The notes beneath the pieces were generated by a model that was not told where the DNA came from, ran no database searches, and worked only from the letters and a program-made list of their open reading frames with translations. A DNA stretch of 51,189 bases from Acidobacteriaceae bacterium (lineage in GTDB: Bacteria > Acidobacteriota > Terriglobia > Terriglobales > Acidobacteriaceae). A program made the position numbers and the translations under genes. Location of the stretch: positions 83,113-134,301 of the forward strand of contig PLHQ01000012.1 in NCBI GenBank assembly GCA_003138975.1, read 5' to 3'. Of the stretch, positions 1 to 8,012 are shown piece by piece; positions within the stretch are counted from its first letter, which is position 1; the number at the start of each line of letters is the position of its first letter.

Positions 1-102
1 TCACCACGGAGGCACTGAGACACGGAGAACCTCGTTCTTGCCACGGATTCACAAGGATAAGGCGAAGAAGGAGATGTCTTCCAATTGGTCGAGCCTGGGG
101 TG
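1..102. repeat. Degenerate CACGGA-type intergenic repeat
   Basis: The first 35 bases contain closely spaced variants of a CACGGAG/CACTGAG word, followed by another CCACGGAT near base 41. No gene reads through this stretch convincingly. Similar CACGGAGG-rich intergenic tracts are, from memory, frequent in acidobacterial genomes. It lies just past the stop of the minus-strand DnaC-like gene, so it could be part of that gene's 3' region. I cannot see how far it extends beyond the window edge. Confidence 0.3.
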
Positions 103-894
103 TTACCGAAAGCTGGCGCTCTTGACTTGTTGGCGGAAATCTGTGCCCTCCATCGTAACGATGCGGCACATCTCATGCAGCCGGGAACGCATGCGATCAC
201 CGATTCGATCGCCCAGCGTCTCTCTCTCCGCCGCATATTTGGCGGCTTCAGAGCTTCGGCTGCTTACGTTGCCCAGGCGCTGGCGTTCGGCGAGATTAGG
301 GTAGTTCGTTGTGATGATGGTCGTGCGATTGTCGTTATACCGAGTGTTCAGGATGAGGCTTACCGTATCCCATACCCAATCTGTGGGCTTGACCGCGCCG
401 AGTTCGTCCAACGCCAAGACCTCGGTCTCGAATACGGGCCGAAGCACGTCCAATTCTGTCGTTTTGACGGTATCGTTGTACGAGTTCTGTATCTGCTTCA
501 GCAACTCTCGGTAATCGTAGAACAGACACGCAATCCCTTTGCTAAGGATGAGTTCCTTAATAATCCCGACCGCCAGATGGGTCTTGCCTACACCAATCGT
601 GCCGATCAGCAGCAGACCGGTCTTATCGACTGGGTACTCTTCCACGAACTTGCAGGCAGCCATACGAGCTGGAGCCAGCGAACGATGCAAACCGTCGAAT
701 TCAAAAGTCCTGAGTTCGCAATGTTCGTAACGTGCTGGTATGCGTGCGGCCGCTAGCAAAGTCTGGTTCCGCGCGCGCAGCTGGCAATCGCAACGCGTAA
801 CCCGACGGTCTCGGGGCGCACTAGGGACAGCTGGAAGCGTCTTCCATCCCGTGCCCTCGCAAAGAGGGCAAACCTCCGCGGCGGTTCTGATCAC
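103..894 (-). CDS. DnaC/IstB-like AAA+ ATPase with N-terminal zinc-finger motif
   Basis: Likely a replicative-helicase-loader type AAA+ ATPase (DnaC/DnaI/IstB clan). Near the N-terminus a CPLCEGTGW motif is followed by RCDC, a four-cysteine zinc-binding pattern typical of DnaC-like loaders. A Walker A motif (GTIGVGKTHLA) and a Walker B (VLALDELGA) follow, then a sensor-like TTNYP. I chose the GTG at 894 because AAGG sits a few bases upstream and the protein then begins just before the zinc motif (263 aa). An open frame continues upstream to 1065 but that part has no domain character. No transposase is adjacent, which argues for a host loader rather than an IS21 IstB. The precise partner cannot be told from sequence. 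Confidence 0.8.
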   Translation of the reverse strand: MIRTAAEVCPLCEGTGWKTLPAVPSAPRDRRVTRCDCQLRARNQTLLAAARIPARYEHCELRTFEFDGLHRSLAPARMAACKFVEEYPVDKTGLLLIGTIGVGKTHLAVGIIKELILSKGIACLFYDYRELLKQIQNSYNDTVKTTELDVLRPVFETEVLALDELGAVKPTDWVWDTVSLILNTRYNDNRTTIITTNYPNLAERQRLGNVSSRSSEAAKYAAERETLGDRIGDRMRSRLHEMCRIVTMEGTDFRQQVKSASFR

Positions 895-1125
895 ATTCAA
901 CCTTCGAAAACCTTTCTTCGAGAAAACTTTGTCGTCTGACTTTGCACCCAAACGCTCGATTCCCGCAAGTGTCAAAGGCCAGAGTCCTGTGCACAACCTG
1001 TGAAGGCGCGACGACGGCTGTGGAGGGACGAGGAAAACTGCTCCCGGGTACCCCAAAACCCTCACCCTCCGCCCTGATCCGGGACCAGGGGGTACGAAAC
1101 AGGCTTCGGGAGCGGATTTTCACAG

Positions 1126-1155
1126 TTGACATTCTCTACGGAGAGAGGAGAATAC
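1126..1155 (+). promoter_or_regulatory. Candidate sigma70-type promoter for the HU gene
   Basis: A perfect TTGACA at 1126-1131 is followed after 18 bases by GAATAC at 1150-1155, a fair -10 match. The HU start codon lies about 90 bases downstream, giving a moderate leader. The -10 is imperfect, so this is a suggestion only. Confidence 0.4.
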
Positions 1156-1242
1156 CTCCCGTCAGGTTTCCCAACTCAGACACGAGCTTTTTTGTCCTCC
1201 CGGTATTGTGCTGGGTATGAACGAGACCTGCGAGGAGAAACT

Positions 1243-1521
1243 ATGAATAAAGCCGATCTGGTTGACAAGATCTCTGGCGCTTGCGAAATCAGCAAGGCGC
1301 AGGCTACAACTGCGATTGACACTGCTGTGAGCAGCATTACTGGGGCGTTGCGCAAAGGGGATCGGGTAGCTCTGATAGGCTTCGGCACTTTCTCGATATC
1401 GCAGAGAAAGGCGCGGAACGGGCGCAATCCGCAGACTGGCGCCACTATCAAGATCGCTGCCCGCAAGGTCGCGAAGTTTTCCCCTGGGGCCGAACTGAAG
1501 AAAGCTGTTAACAAAAAGTAA
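1243..1521 (+). CDS. hup: HU family DNA-binding protein
   Basis: A 92-aa histone-like nucleoid protein that binds and bends DNA as a dimer. It begins MNKADLVDKIS, the standard HU N-terminus. It carries the GFGTF turn and the RNGRNPQTG segment that forms the start of the DNA-gripping beta arm, and ends with a Lys-rich helix. The length equals the usual HU length (about 90 aa). GAGGAG sits 6-11 bases before the ATG, which fixes the start even though the frame is open upstream. The gene stands alone, with a candidate promoter before it and a strong intrinsic terminator after it, so it is probably a monocistronic, highly expressed unit. Confidence 0.95.
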   Translation: MNKADLVDKISGACEISKAQATTAIDTAVSSITGALRKGDRVALIGFGTFSISQRKARNGRNPQTGATIKIAARKVAKFSPGAELKKAVNKK

Positions 1522-1542
1522 GACCGAGAAATTTGCATCACG

Positions 1543-1573
1543 AAAACGGCAGGGGGTCGGCCCTGCCGTTTTT
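1543..1573 (+). terminator. Rho-independent terminator after HU gene
   Basis: The 12-base arm AAAACGGCAGGG (1543-1554) pairs with CCCTGCCGTTTT (1561-1572) around a short loop and runs into a T tract. It lies 20 bases after the HU stop and 50 bases before ruvA, so it separates the two transcripts. The A-rich foot also makes it potentially bidirectional. Confidence 0.9.
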
Positions 1574-1622
1574 CCTGCTCGCTGGAACGAGCGAAACTTC
1601 CTGCGGCTACAATGGCCTGAAC

Positions 1623-2213
1623 ATGATTGCCCATCTGCGCGGAAGATTGTTGTCCAAGCATCCAAACCAGGTTGTGGTTGAAACGGCCGGCGTTGGCTAT
1701 GAAATCAACATCAGTGTGCCCACTTTTTCCGAGTTGCCCGCCAATGGCTCGGAAGTCGCGCTTCACATTTACACACATGTGCGGGAGGACTTGATTGCAC
1801 TCTACGGATTTCTCCGGCCCGCCGAGAAGCAATTGTTTGAGAAGTTGATCACCGTGAGCGGCATCGGACCGAAGCTCGCCATCACCATTCTGAGCGGCAT
1901 GGCCGCGAACGAAATGGCGGGTGCAATCCGGGGCAATGATCTGGCTCGGCTGACGAAAATTCCTGGCATCGGGAAGAAAACTGCCGAACGCATGGTGCTC
2001 GAACTGCGGGACAAACTACCCGAAGCCGTGGGGACTTCCACGCTTGCCGCTCCTGCAATGAGTGCAATGGAACAGGATGTTCTGTCTGCGTTGCTGAACC
2101 TGGGCTATCAGCGACCCGCAGCCGAGAAAGCACTGGCGGGTGTGGTCAAGAACGGGAAGAGCAGTTCATTCGATGCGATGTTCCGGGATGCGCTTGCCGG
2201 GCTTTCGAAGTGA
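1623..2213 (+). CDS. ruvA: Holliday junction branch migration protein RuvA
   Basis: RuvA binds four-way DNA junctions as a tetramer and loads the RuvB motor for branch migration. The 196-aa product begins MIAHLRGRLL, the typical RuvA start. It has the OB-fold domain I (about residues 1-65), two helix-hairpin-helix motifs (SGIGPKLA and PGIGKKTA) in domain II, and a C-terminal RuvB-contacting domain ending in ALAGLSK. Length matches the family (about 190-205). I chose the ATG at 1623 because it gives the conserved N-terminus; the frame extends upstream into the HU terminator. No ruvB or ruvC is seen in this window. Confidence 0.95.
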   Translation: MIAHLRGRLLSKHPNQVVVETAGVGYEINISVPTFSELPANGSEVALHIYTHVREDLIALYGFLRPAEKQLFEKLITVSGIGPKLAITILSGMAANEMAGAIRGNDLARLTKIPGIGKKTAERMVLELRDKLPEAVGTSTLAAPAMSAMEQDVLSALLNLGYQRPAAEKALAGVVKNGKSSSFDAMFRDALAGLSK

Positions 2214-2267
2214 TACAGAAACTTAACAAGTTTTGTCCGCAGTGTTGCATCCTAGGGTCGATATTGG

Positions 2268-2555
2268 CTAGACCCAGTCCGAAATAGAGTTATTGGCGTC
2301 CTCTGAGTCACCCTGTTTTTCTTGTCTCTTCCGGCCAGCTTGGTTCTGTTGGCTTTGTTGCTTCCCACTTTCTTCATGTGCCCCCAGTTTCACAATGCAG
2401 TCTTCTCCGGAATCAGTCTCTCCGGCCAGTTCCGAGGCAAACTCCAGCAGCTTCCTTCTGGTGCACTCAACTTCTCGTTTGGCGGCGGCCTTCTCCGCCG
2501 CGTAGAGAGCATCCATTTGAACGTTCGCATTGATCTGGTTGGGGTGAATGTGCAT
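2268..2555 (-). CDS. Small charged conserved-type hypothetical protein
   Basis: A 95-aa protein of unknown function. A strong Shine-Dalgarno (AAAGGAGGA) sits about 6 bases before the ATG at 2555, one of the best in the window, which supports it as a real gene. The N-terminal half looks like an alpha-helical segment rich in Ala, Lys, Arg and Glu (about residues 14-45). The C-terminal 40 residues are Gln/Lys/Glu-rich and probably disordered. There is no signal peptide or membrane segment. I recall similar small proteins beginning with an I-x-PNQ-x-N pattern in acidobacterial genomes, but this is memory and not a search. It is transcribed divergently from the HpnI-like gene. Confidence 0.65.
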   Translation of the reverse strand: MHIHPNQINANVQMDALYAAEKAAAKREVECTRRKLLEFASELAGETDSGEDCIVKLGAHEESGKQQSQQNQAGRKRQEKQGDSEDANNSISDWV

Positions 2556-2892
2556 GGCTGTCCTCCTTTCGTATGCAGACTCCGCTCAGCCGCCGGGCCT
2601 GGCACTGGCAGCAGCCGCAAACTCGTCATTTCGCGCCACGGAACCTTGGAGTGTCATTGAGCAATCGGCGTGCCGAACAGAGTGCGTGCGAGCTGAGGCG
2701 AGCCACAAGTGCTACAAGATCCGTTTCCTTAGAGTCTTCCGAGTTTCATTAGGAAGAAGAACGTGCGCCTTACGCCTGTGCCGAACGGAAATGTATAGTG
2801 TGAGTTGCTGTTCTGATGGTCAGCAGGTGTATTCGCACCGGTTAATTGACGGTGCGGCCGACGACGGTTCTATTGAGGACAATGCAAATTTG
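2556..2892. other. Divergent intergenic region
   Basis: A 337-base gap between the small minus-strand gene and the plus-strand glycosyltransferase. The minus-strand gene's ribosome-binding site lies at its left edge, and a candidate plus-strand promoter at 2846-2874. A reading frame is open through the gap but lacks coding character. No RNA gene or riboswitch fold is evident. Confidence 0.5.
2846..2874 (+). promoter_or_regulatory. Candidate promoter for HpnI-like gene
   Basis: TTGACG (2846-2851), a 17-base spacer and TCTATT (2869-2874) resemble a sigma70 promoter. It would give a very short leader before the ATG at 2893. Visual match only. Confidence 0.3.
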
Positions 2893-4083
2893 ATGTGGCT
2901 GATTTTATATTCCGTTTTGGGTGTGGCCGTAATAGGTACTTTGTCTTCGGCTGTGTTTCTTGGCCTCGCGGCGGTGGGAGTCATTCGATTTCACGCGGAC
3001 GCGCGCAGACAGCTTCATTCCGTTCCCGACGATGCGCACCTTCCTCCAGTCTCCGTGCTCAAGCCAGTACACGGTTTGGAAGCGCAACTCAAGGAGAACA
3101 TCGAAAGCTTTTTCCGGCAAGATTATCCCGACTACGAAATTCTGTTTGCTGCGGACGAAGCGAACGATCCAGCGCTCGAAGTGGTACGGGAAGTTAGCAC
3201 CCGCTATCCGCACATCCGCACTCGTATTCTGGTGACTGGAACGCCGTGGCCCAATCCGGTGGTATACGCCTTTCACTGCATGGCAGAGGCGGCTGCGCAC
3301 GAAATTCTGGTCACGACGGATAGCGACGTAGAGGTTGACGCACGTTATCTGCGAGAAATCGTGCCGCCCTTGCTCGACCCGCAGGTGGGCATGGTAACGT
3401 GCGTTTATCGCGGCAAGAATGCTGCGGGATTCTTCTCCGGGCTCACGGCCGTCGGCATGTCGGTGGAAATGACGGCCGGAGTGCTGGTGGCGAATCTGCT
3501 CGAAGGAATGAAGTTCGGGTTAGGTCCAACCACCGTGGTGCGCAAGGATTCACTAGCAAGCATTGGCGGTTACACTGCGCTGCGGGATTATATTGCTTAC
3601 GATTTCGCCATTGGCAACCTGATCGCGAAGGCGGGCTACCGCGTCGTGCTGTCGAGGCACGTCATCGATCATGTGGTGAACCAGAAGTCGTTCCGCCACA
3701 TGTGGCAAAACCAGCTGCGCTGGGCGCAAACCACGCGCTATTCTCGTCCCAAAGGCCACTTCGGAAGTGGACTCATCTTCGCCATGCCCTACGGTCTGCT
3801 CGGATTCGTCGCGGCAGGTTTACTGGGACACTGGGGAATTGGAGCGATTCTGCTGGGGATAGCGGTGCTAAACCGCCTGGCCGAAGCATGGCTTATAGGC
3901 TGGACAGTGGTTCGAGATCGGAAAATACGGCGCGCGCCGTGGCTTTATCCGCTGCGCGACGTACTCGGTTTTGCTGTATGGTTCGCCAGTTATTTGAAGT
4001 TACGCTATGTGTGGCGCGACAGCCGCTTCGAATTGAAGGGAACGCGAATTGCGCTCCGTCAGTCATCTTCGGATCGAAGTTAG
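2893..4083 (+). CDS. hpnI: HpnI/ceramide-glucosyltransferase-like GT21 glycosyltransferase
   Basis: A 396-aa membrane glycosyltransferase. It starts with a transmembrane helix (residues 3-28). A GT-A domain follows with VSVLKPVHG, the DYPDYEILF strand, a TTDSDVEVD metal/sugar motif, GPTTVVRKDSL and QNQLRW, the QxxRW signature. At least two further membrane helices lie near the C-terminus (about 295-345). This order fits GT21 enzymes such as HpnI, which adds N-acetylglucosamine to bacteriohopanetetrol, and ceramide glucosyltransferase. The length matches HpnI (about 390). No other hopanoid gene is adjacent, and the heptose operon starts only 55 bases downstream, so an LPS or glycolipid role is possible. 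The ATG at 2893 was chosen because it begins the membrane helix. Confidence 0.75.
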   Translation: MWLILYSVLGVAVIGTLSSAVFLGLAAVGVIRFHADARRQLHSVPDDAHLPPVSVLKPVHGLEAQLKENIESFFRQDYPDYEILFAADEANDPALEVVREVSTRYPHIRTRILVTGTPWPNPVVYAFHCMAEAAAHEILVTTDSDVEVDARYLREIVPPLLDPQVGMVTCVYRGKNAAGFFSGLTAVGMSVEMTAGVLVANLLEGMKFGLGPTTVVRKDSLASIGGYTALRDYIAYDFAIGNLIAKAGYRVVLSRHVIDHVVNQKSFRHMWQNQLRWAQTTRYSRPKGHFGSGLIFAMPYGLLGFVAAGLLGHWGIGAILLGIAVLNRLAEAWLIGWTVVRDRKIRRAPWLYPLRDVLGFAVWFASYLKLRYVWRDSRFELKGTRIALRQSSSDRS

Positions 4084-4138
4084 CGGACTTTCTTTAAACA
4101 TTTGAAAATCTGTTTCCTTCTCTCAGTGGGAGGTTCGA

Positions 4139-5095
4139 TTGCGGGTTTTCGTTACGGGTGCGGCTGGGTTTATCGGCAGCAATATGGTCGATCGACTGCT
4201 TTCCACAGGTCACAGCGTCGTTGGATTCGATAACATGTCCACCGGACAGCAGCGCTTTCTGCAAAGCGCCGCTAACCATCCTCAGTTTATTTTTCATAAG
4301 GCAGATTTACTCGACCGCAAGAATCTGTCACAAGCCATGGAGGGAGCGGAACTCGTAGTCCATTTCGCCGCCAATGCCGACGTACGTTTTGGAACCGATC
4401 ATCCCCGCAAGGATCTGGATCAAAATACGATCGCAACCTGGAACGTGCTGGAGGCCATGCGTGAGCAAGGCTGCAAGCGGATCGTGTTTTCTTCAACTGG
4501 ATCGGTATATGGAGAGCCAAATGTTTTTCCGACGCCAGAGACGTGTCCTTTTCCCATTCAGACCTCCTTTTACGGCGCATCCAAACTGGCAGCGGAAGGT
4601 CTGATCCATGCCTATTGCGAAGGATTCGGCCTGCAAGGCTACATTTTTCGATTTGTGTCGATCCTGGGGGAGCGGTACACGCATGGACACGTATTCGATT
4701 TTTACCAGCAGCTTGCCGAGCATCCGGAACATCTTCATGTGTTGGGCAACGGCCATCAGAAAAAATCGTATTTGTATGTGCAGGATTGCATCGCCGCTAT
4801 TCTTACTGCCATCGACAGAGCGGATGGTAGGGTGAACATCTTCAATCTGGGGACGGACGAATATTGCGAGGTCAACGATTCTATCGCCTGGATTTGTGAG
4901 CATCTCGGTCTGCATCCGAAGTTGACGTACTCAGGCGGCGACCGCGGCTGGGTCGGGGATAGTCCATTTATCCTGCTGGACTGCTCGCGCATCCGCGCCC
5001 TGGGTTGGCGGCCGCGACTGGGTATACGAGAGGCGGTCTTGGCCACAATCAAATTCGTGAGTGCAGACGCCGCAGCGGTGAAGACGGAGTTGTGA
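4139..5095 (+). CDS. NAD-dependent sugar-nucleotide epimerase/dehydratase (extended SDR)
   Basis: A 318-aa extended short-chain dehydrogenase acting on a nucleotide sugar. The Rossmann motif GAAGFIG is at residues 7-13, a FAANADV segment near 76-82, catalytic SST at 118-120 and YGASK (Tyr145, Lys149). The start is TTG at 4139, preceded by a good GGGAGG. It is the first gene of the heptose operon; the next gene begins 51 bases on. UDP-glucose 4-epimerase-like proteins act on many substrates. From context I infer a nucleotide-activated heptose or its derivative, but the substrate is not readable from sequence. It is not an obvious HldD (ADP-heptose 6-epimerase). Confidence 0.8.
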   Translation: MRVFVTGAAGFIGSNMVDRLLSTGHSVVGFDNMSTGQQRFLQSAANHPQFIFHKADLLDRKNLSQAMEGAELVVHFAANADVRFGTDHPRKDLDQNTIATWNVLEAMREQGCKRIVFSSTGSVYGEPNVFPTPETCPFPIQTSFYGASKLAAEGLIHAYCEGFGLQGYIFRFVSILGERYTHGHVFDFYQQLAEHPEHLHVLGNGHQKKSYLYVQDCIAAILTAIDRADGRVNIFNLGTDEYCEVNDSIAWICEHLGLHPKLTYSGGDRGWVGDSPFILLDCSRIRALGWRPRLGIREAVLATIKFVSADAAAVKTEL

Positions 5096-5146
5096 GGTCC
5101 GGAACTTAGATACGCTATACTTACCGGCCTCTAGGGAACCCATCGT

Positions 5147-6130
5147 TTGATCATCACACGAAGTCCGTTGCGAATTTCATTGGGTGGAGGAGGCACCGAT
5201 CTTCCCTCGTACTACCGGAAGCACGGAGGCTTTGTACTCTCCGCTGCAATCAATCGATACGTCTACATCACGATCAACGAGGCGTTTCGCCCGCGGATCA
5301 TCTTGAAGTACTCAAAGCTGGAAGATGTGGAGCGTTGGGAGGAAATTCAGCATCCCATCATTCGGGAAGCGCTGCAGTTGACCGGGGTGACGGGACCGTA
5401 CCTCGAGATTGTCAGCCTCTCCGACATCCCCGCCGGTACAGGCTTGGGTTCGTCTGGGAGCTTTACGACCGCGCTGCTGCGGGCGCTGCACACCATGAAA
5501 CGGAATTTTGTGCCTCCGCAGGAATTGGCGGAGCAGGCCTGTCACATCGAAATCGATTTACTGAAGGAACCGGTCGGCAAGCAAGATCAGTACATCGCGG
5601 CATTTGGCGGGATCACTTGTTTCGAGTTTCTGCCAGACGACCGTGTGGTTGCGGAGCCTTTGAAGATTGCCTCTGAGACCTTGGCTAATCTCGAGGATAG
5701 TTTGCTGCTGTTCTTCACTGGAGCATCGCGCTCGGCGGCAGAAGTTTTGCGCGATCAAGATACGCGGACCCGCGAGAACGCCAGCGAGATGCTGGAGAAT
5801 CTGCACTTCACCAAGCAACTGGGGCACGAGAGCCGGGACGCGCTGCTGGCGGGCGATCTGCGCGAGTTTGCTGCACTCATGCACGTGCATTGGGAGCACA
5901 AGAAGAAGCGGTCTCCAGGGATGAGCAGCGGATTCATTGATGAAATGTATGATTTGGCGCGCGCCCACGGATCACTTGGCGGCAAACTGATCGGCGCCGG
6001 TGGTGGGGGATTTCTGCTGCTCTACACTGAGGACAAAACTCGTCTTCGATCTGCCATGCGAAGCGCCGGATTGCGCGAGGTGCGGTTGCAGTTTGACTTC
6101 AGCGGAACTTCGGTTCTAGCGCATTCCTAG
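5147..6130 (+). CDS. hddA: GHMP kinase, HddA-type D-glycero-alpha-D-manno-heptose-7-phosphate 1-kinase
   Basis: A 327-aa GHMP-family sugar kinase. It begins MIITRSPLRISLGGGGTD, the start characteristic of HddA and related sugar-1-kinases. The ATP-binding PAGTGLGSSGS loop is at residues 95-105, followed by the KEPVGKQDQY segment and the C-terminal GKLIGAGGGGF motif near 279-289. In the known GDP-heptose pathway HddA phosphorylates C1 of heptose 7-phosphate in the alpha configuration. The start is TTG at 5147, with no better start available. It is followed after 5 bases by the nucleotidyltransferase gene and then by the GmhA-GmhB fusion, the partners expected for this pathway. An L-fucose-kinase-like role is possible but fits the neighbours less well. 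Confidence 0.85.
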   Translation: MIITRSPLRISLGGGGTDLPSYYRKHGGFVLSAAINRYVYITINEAFRPRIILKYSKLEDVERWEEIQHPIIREALQLTGVTGPYLEIVSLSDIPAGTGLGSSGSFTTALLRALHTMKRNFVPPQELAEQACHIEIDLLKEPVGKQDQYIAAFGGITCFEFLPDDRVVAEPLKIASETLANLEDSLLLFFTGASRSAAEVLRDQDTRTRENASEMLENLHFTKQLGHESRDALLAGDLREFAALMHVHWEHKKKRSPGMSSGFIDEMYDLARAHGSLGGKLIGAGGGGFLLLYTEDKTRLRSAMRSAGLREVRLQFDFSGTSVLAHS

Positions 6131-6135
6131 AAACC

Positions 6136-6837
6136 ATGCTACCTATGGCCATACTTGCCGGCGGCTTGGCAACGCGCCTGGGAGCGCTGACGGCAAAAGT
6201 TCCGAAGTCACTGGTCCAAATAGGCGGCGAACCGTTTGTGGCGCACCAATTGCGGCTCCTGCAAACCAGCGGCATCCAACAAGTAATCCTGTGCGTCGGT
6301 CATCTGGGTGAGATGATTGAGGACGCCGTCGGCGATGGCAGCGCTTTCGGAGTGAAGGTCGAGTATTCCTACGATGGGAAAACGCTGTTGGGCACGGCTG
6401 GAGCAATCAGAAGCGCTCTACCGAAGCTGGGAGAACGTTTCTTCGCGATGTATGGCGATTCGTATCTGGCCTGCGACTATGCCGCGATTGAGAAGGAATT
6501 CTTGCAAAGCGGGAAGCTGGGCCTGATGACGATATTCCGTAACGACGGGCAGTGGGATGCCAGCAATGTGGAATTTGAAGCGGGGCGCATACAGGCTTAC
6601 AACAAGAAGAGTCGCACTTCCCCTATGCGTTATATCGATTATGGGTTGGGAGTTTTTCGGGCGGAAGCTTTTGTCAGAACGGGGACGATGGACCTGGCCG
6701 ACGTTTATACAGAGCTTCTCCAGAGCGGGGAGTTGGCCGCCGTGGAAGTGCATGAGCGCTTTTATGAAATAGGTTCGCCAGCAGGATTGAAACAGATGAC
6801 GAGTTTCTTGAGCCGACGAGGAGCCCTGCGGAAATGA
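6136..6837 (+). CDS. hddC: Sugar-1-phosphate nucleotidyltransferase, HddC-type
   Basis: A 233-aa NTP-transferase with the signature LAGGLATRL (residues 7-15), PKSL and a MYGDSY metal-binding motif. It has the short length of HddC/WcbM-type enzymes that make GDP-D-glycero-alpha-D-manno-heptose. Placed directly after the HddA-type kinase, it would activate heptose 1-phosphate with a nucleotide. GTP is inferred from the family and the alpha-kinase neighbour; ATP or CTP cannot be excluded by eye. Its stop codon overlaps the next start by four bases (ATGA), so translation is probably coupled. Confidence 0.82.
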   Translation: MLPMAILAGGLATRLGALTAKVPKSLVQIGGEPFVAHQLRLLQTSGIQQVILCVGHLGEMIEDAVGDGSAFGVKVEYSYDGKTLLGTAGAIRSALPKLGERFFAMYGDSYLACDYAAIEKEFLQSGKLGLMTIFRNDGQWDASNVEFEAGRIQAYNKKSRTSPMRYIDYGLGVFRAEAFVRTGTMDLADVYTELLQSGELAAVEVHERFYEIGSPAGLKQMTSFLSRRGALRK

Positions 6838-8012
6838 GCAGCCGCAGCTTTCATAGGGCAAGCTTTGCCGAGGATTTTCTCGCCGAGGCAAGCGAGATCA
6901 TAGCGAAGCTGGATGTGGCGAGTATTGAAAAAGCTGCCGGACTGCTCGCTGGCACTCGCGCCGCGGGCGGCCGCCTGTTTATTCTCGGAGTGGGCGGAAG
7001 CGCGGCCAATGCTTCGCATGCCGTCAATGACTTTCGCAAGATTGCGGGCATCGAGGCTTACGCGCCCACGGACAACGTATCGGAGCTGACTGCACGCACG
7101 AACGATGAAGGCTGGAGTTCGATCTTCGATAGCTGGCTGCGCACGAGCCGACTGCGCGCCGACGATTTGCTGCTGATTTTCTCGGTTGGTGGTGGAAACG
7201 TTGAGCAAAACATAAGCCCGAACCTGGTTGCCGCTCTGAAGTATGCGAAGTCGGTCGGCGCAAGAATCATCGGCATCGTTGGCCGCGACGGCGGTTATAC
7301 CGCAACCGTTGCCGATGCTTGCGTGCTGATTCCCACGGTGAATCCTGCGCACACTACTCCGCATACTGAAGCTTTCCAGGCGGTTGTCTGGCATCTGCTG
7401 GTTTCGCATCCGGCGATAAAGATTCAGGCGACGAAATGGGAATCGATGGGGCCGGGCGGCAAACGGCGCGCCGTCTTCCTTGACCGCGACGGCGTTATCA
7501 ACCGGGCTTTTGTTCGAGAAGGCAAGCCGTTTCCGCCGCCCACGCCACAAGAATTGGAAATACTTCCCGATGTTCCAAAAGCGTTGCAGGACTTGAAGTC
7601 ACACGGCTATGAATTGCTGGTTGTGACCAACCAGCCCGATGTCGGGCGAGGAAAGCAGTCACGCCAGGCGCTTGACGCGATGCATCAGGCTCTATCCGCA
7701 CGTCTTCCGCTCGACGATATCCTCGTGTGTTGCCACACCGATCAGGACAAGTGTGACTGCCGCAAACCCTTGCCGGGAATGCTTCTCGACGCGGCGCGGA
7801 AGCATAACATCGATCTACCGGCCAGCTTTATGGTTGGCGACCGATGGCGCGACATCGAGGCCGGTTATAATGCAGGATGTAGGACCATTCTTATCGATTA
7901 CGGCTATTCGGAGAGACCTCCAGACCGTGTTCCCGACTTGCGCGTAGGGTCTCTCCGCGAAGCGGCTGACTGGATCATCCGTTCCACGCCAAAAGGAGCG
8001 CATCCCGCATGA
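6834..8012 (+). CDS. gmhA-gmhB: Fused sedoheptulose-7-P isomerase (GmhA) and heptose-bisphosphate phosphatase (GmhB)
   Basis: A 392-aa two-domain enzyme. Residues 1-205 are a SIS domain like GmhA, with GVGGSAANASHAV at 52-64 and a second phosphosugar loop FSVGGGN at 116-122. GmhA converts sedoheptulose 7-phosphate to heptose 7-phosphate. Residues 211-390 are a HAD phosphatase like GmhB: FLDRDGVIN (nucleophile Asp217, acid Asp219), VVTNQ, and zinc ligands in the pattern Cys299-x-His301 and Cys307-x-Cys309, then KPLPG and VGDRWRDIEAG. GmhB removes the C7 phosphate from heptose 1,7-bisphosphate. The join is continuous in frame across MGPGGKRR with no frameshift. The gene overlaps both neighbours by four bases. 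In most bacteria the two enzymes are separate. Confidence 0.87.
   Translation: MSSRSFHRASFAEDFLAEASEIIAKLDVASIEKAAGLLAGTRAAGGRLFILGVGGSAANASHAVNDFRKIAGIEAYAPTDNVSELTARTNDEGWSSIFDSWLRTSRLRADDLLLIFSVGGGNVEQNISPNLVAALKYAKSVGARIIGIVGRDGGYTATVADACVLIPTVNPAHTTPHTEAFQAVVWHLLVSHPAIKIQATKWESMGPGGKRRAVFLDRDGVINRAFVREGKPFPPPTPQELEILPDVPKALQDLKSHGYELLVVTNQPDVGRGKQSRQALDAMHQALSARLPLDDILVCCHTDQDKCDCRKPLPGMLLDAARKHNIDLPASFMVGDRWRDIEAGYNAGCRTILIDYGYSERPPDRVPDLRVGSLREAADWIIRSTPKGAHPA

Noticed and set aside
103-894. IstB of an IS21 element
   Set aside because: The zinc motif and AAA+ core fit, but no IstA transposase or terminal repeats are visible, so a host helicase-loader-like role is more likely.
2548-2892. 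Upstream extension of the HpnI-like reading frame
   Set aside because: The extra 115 residues lack membrane or glycosyltransferase character and overlap the start of a divergent gene with a strong ribosome-binding site.
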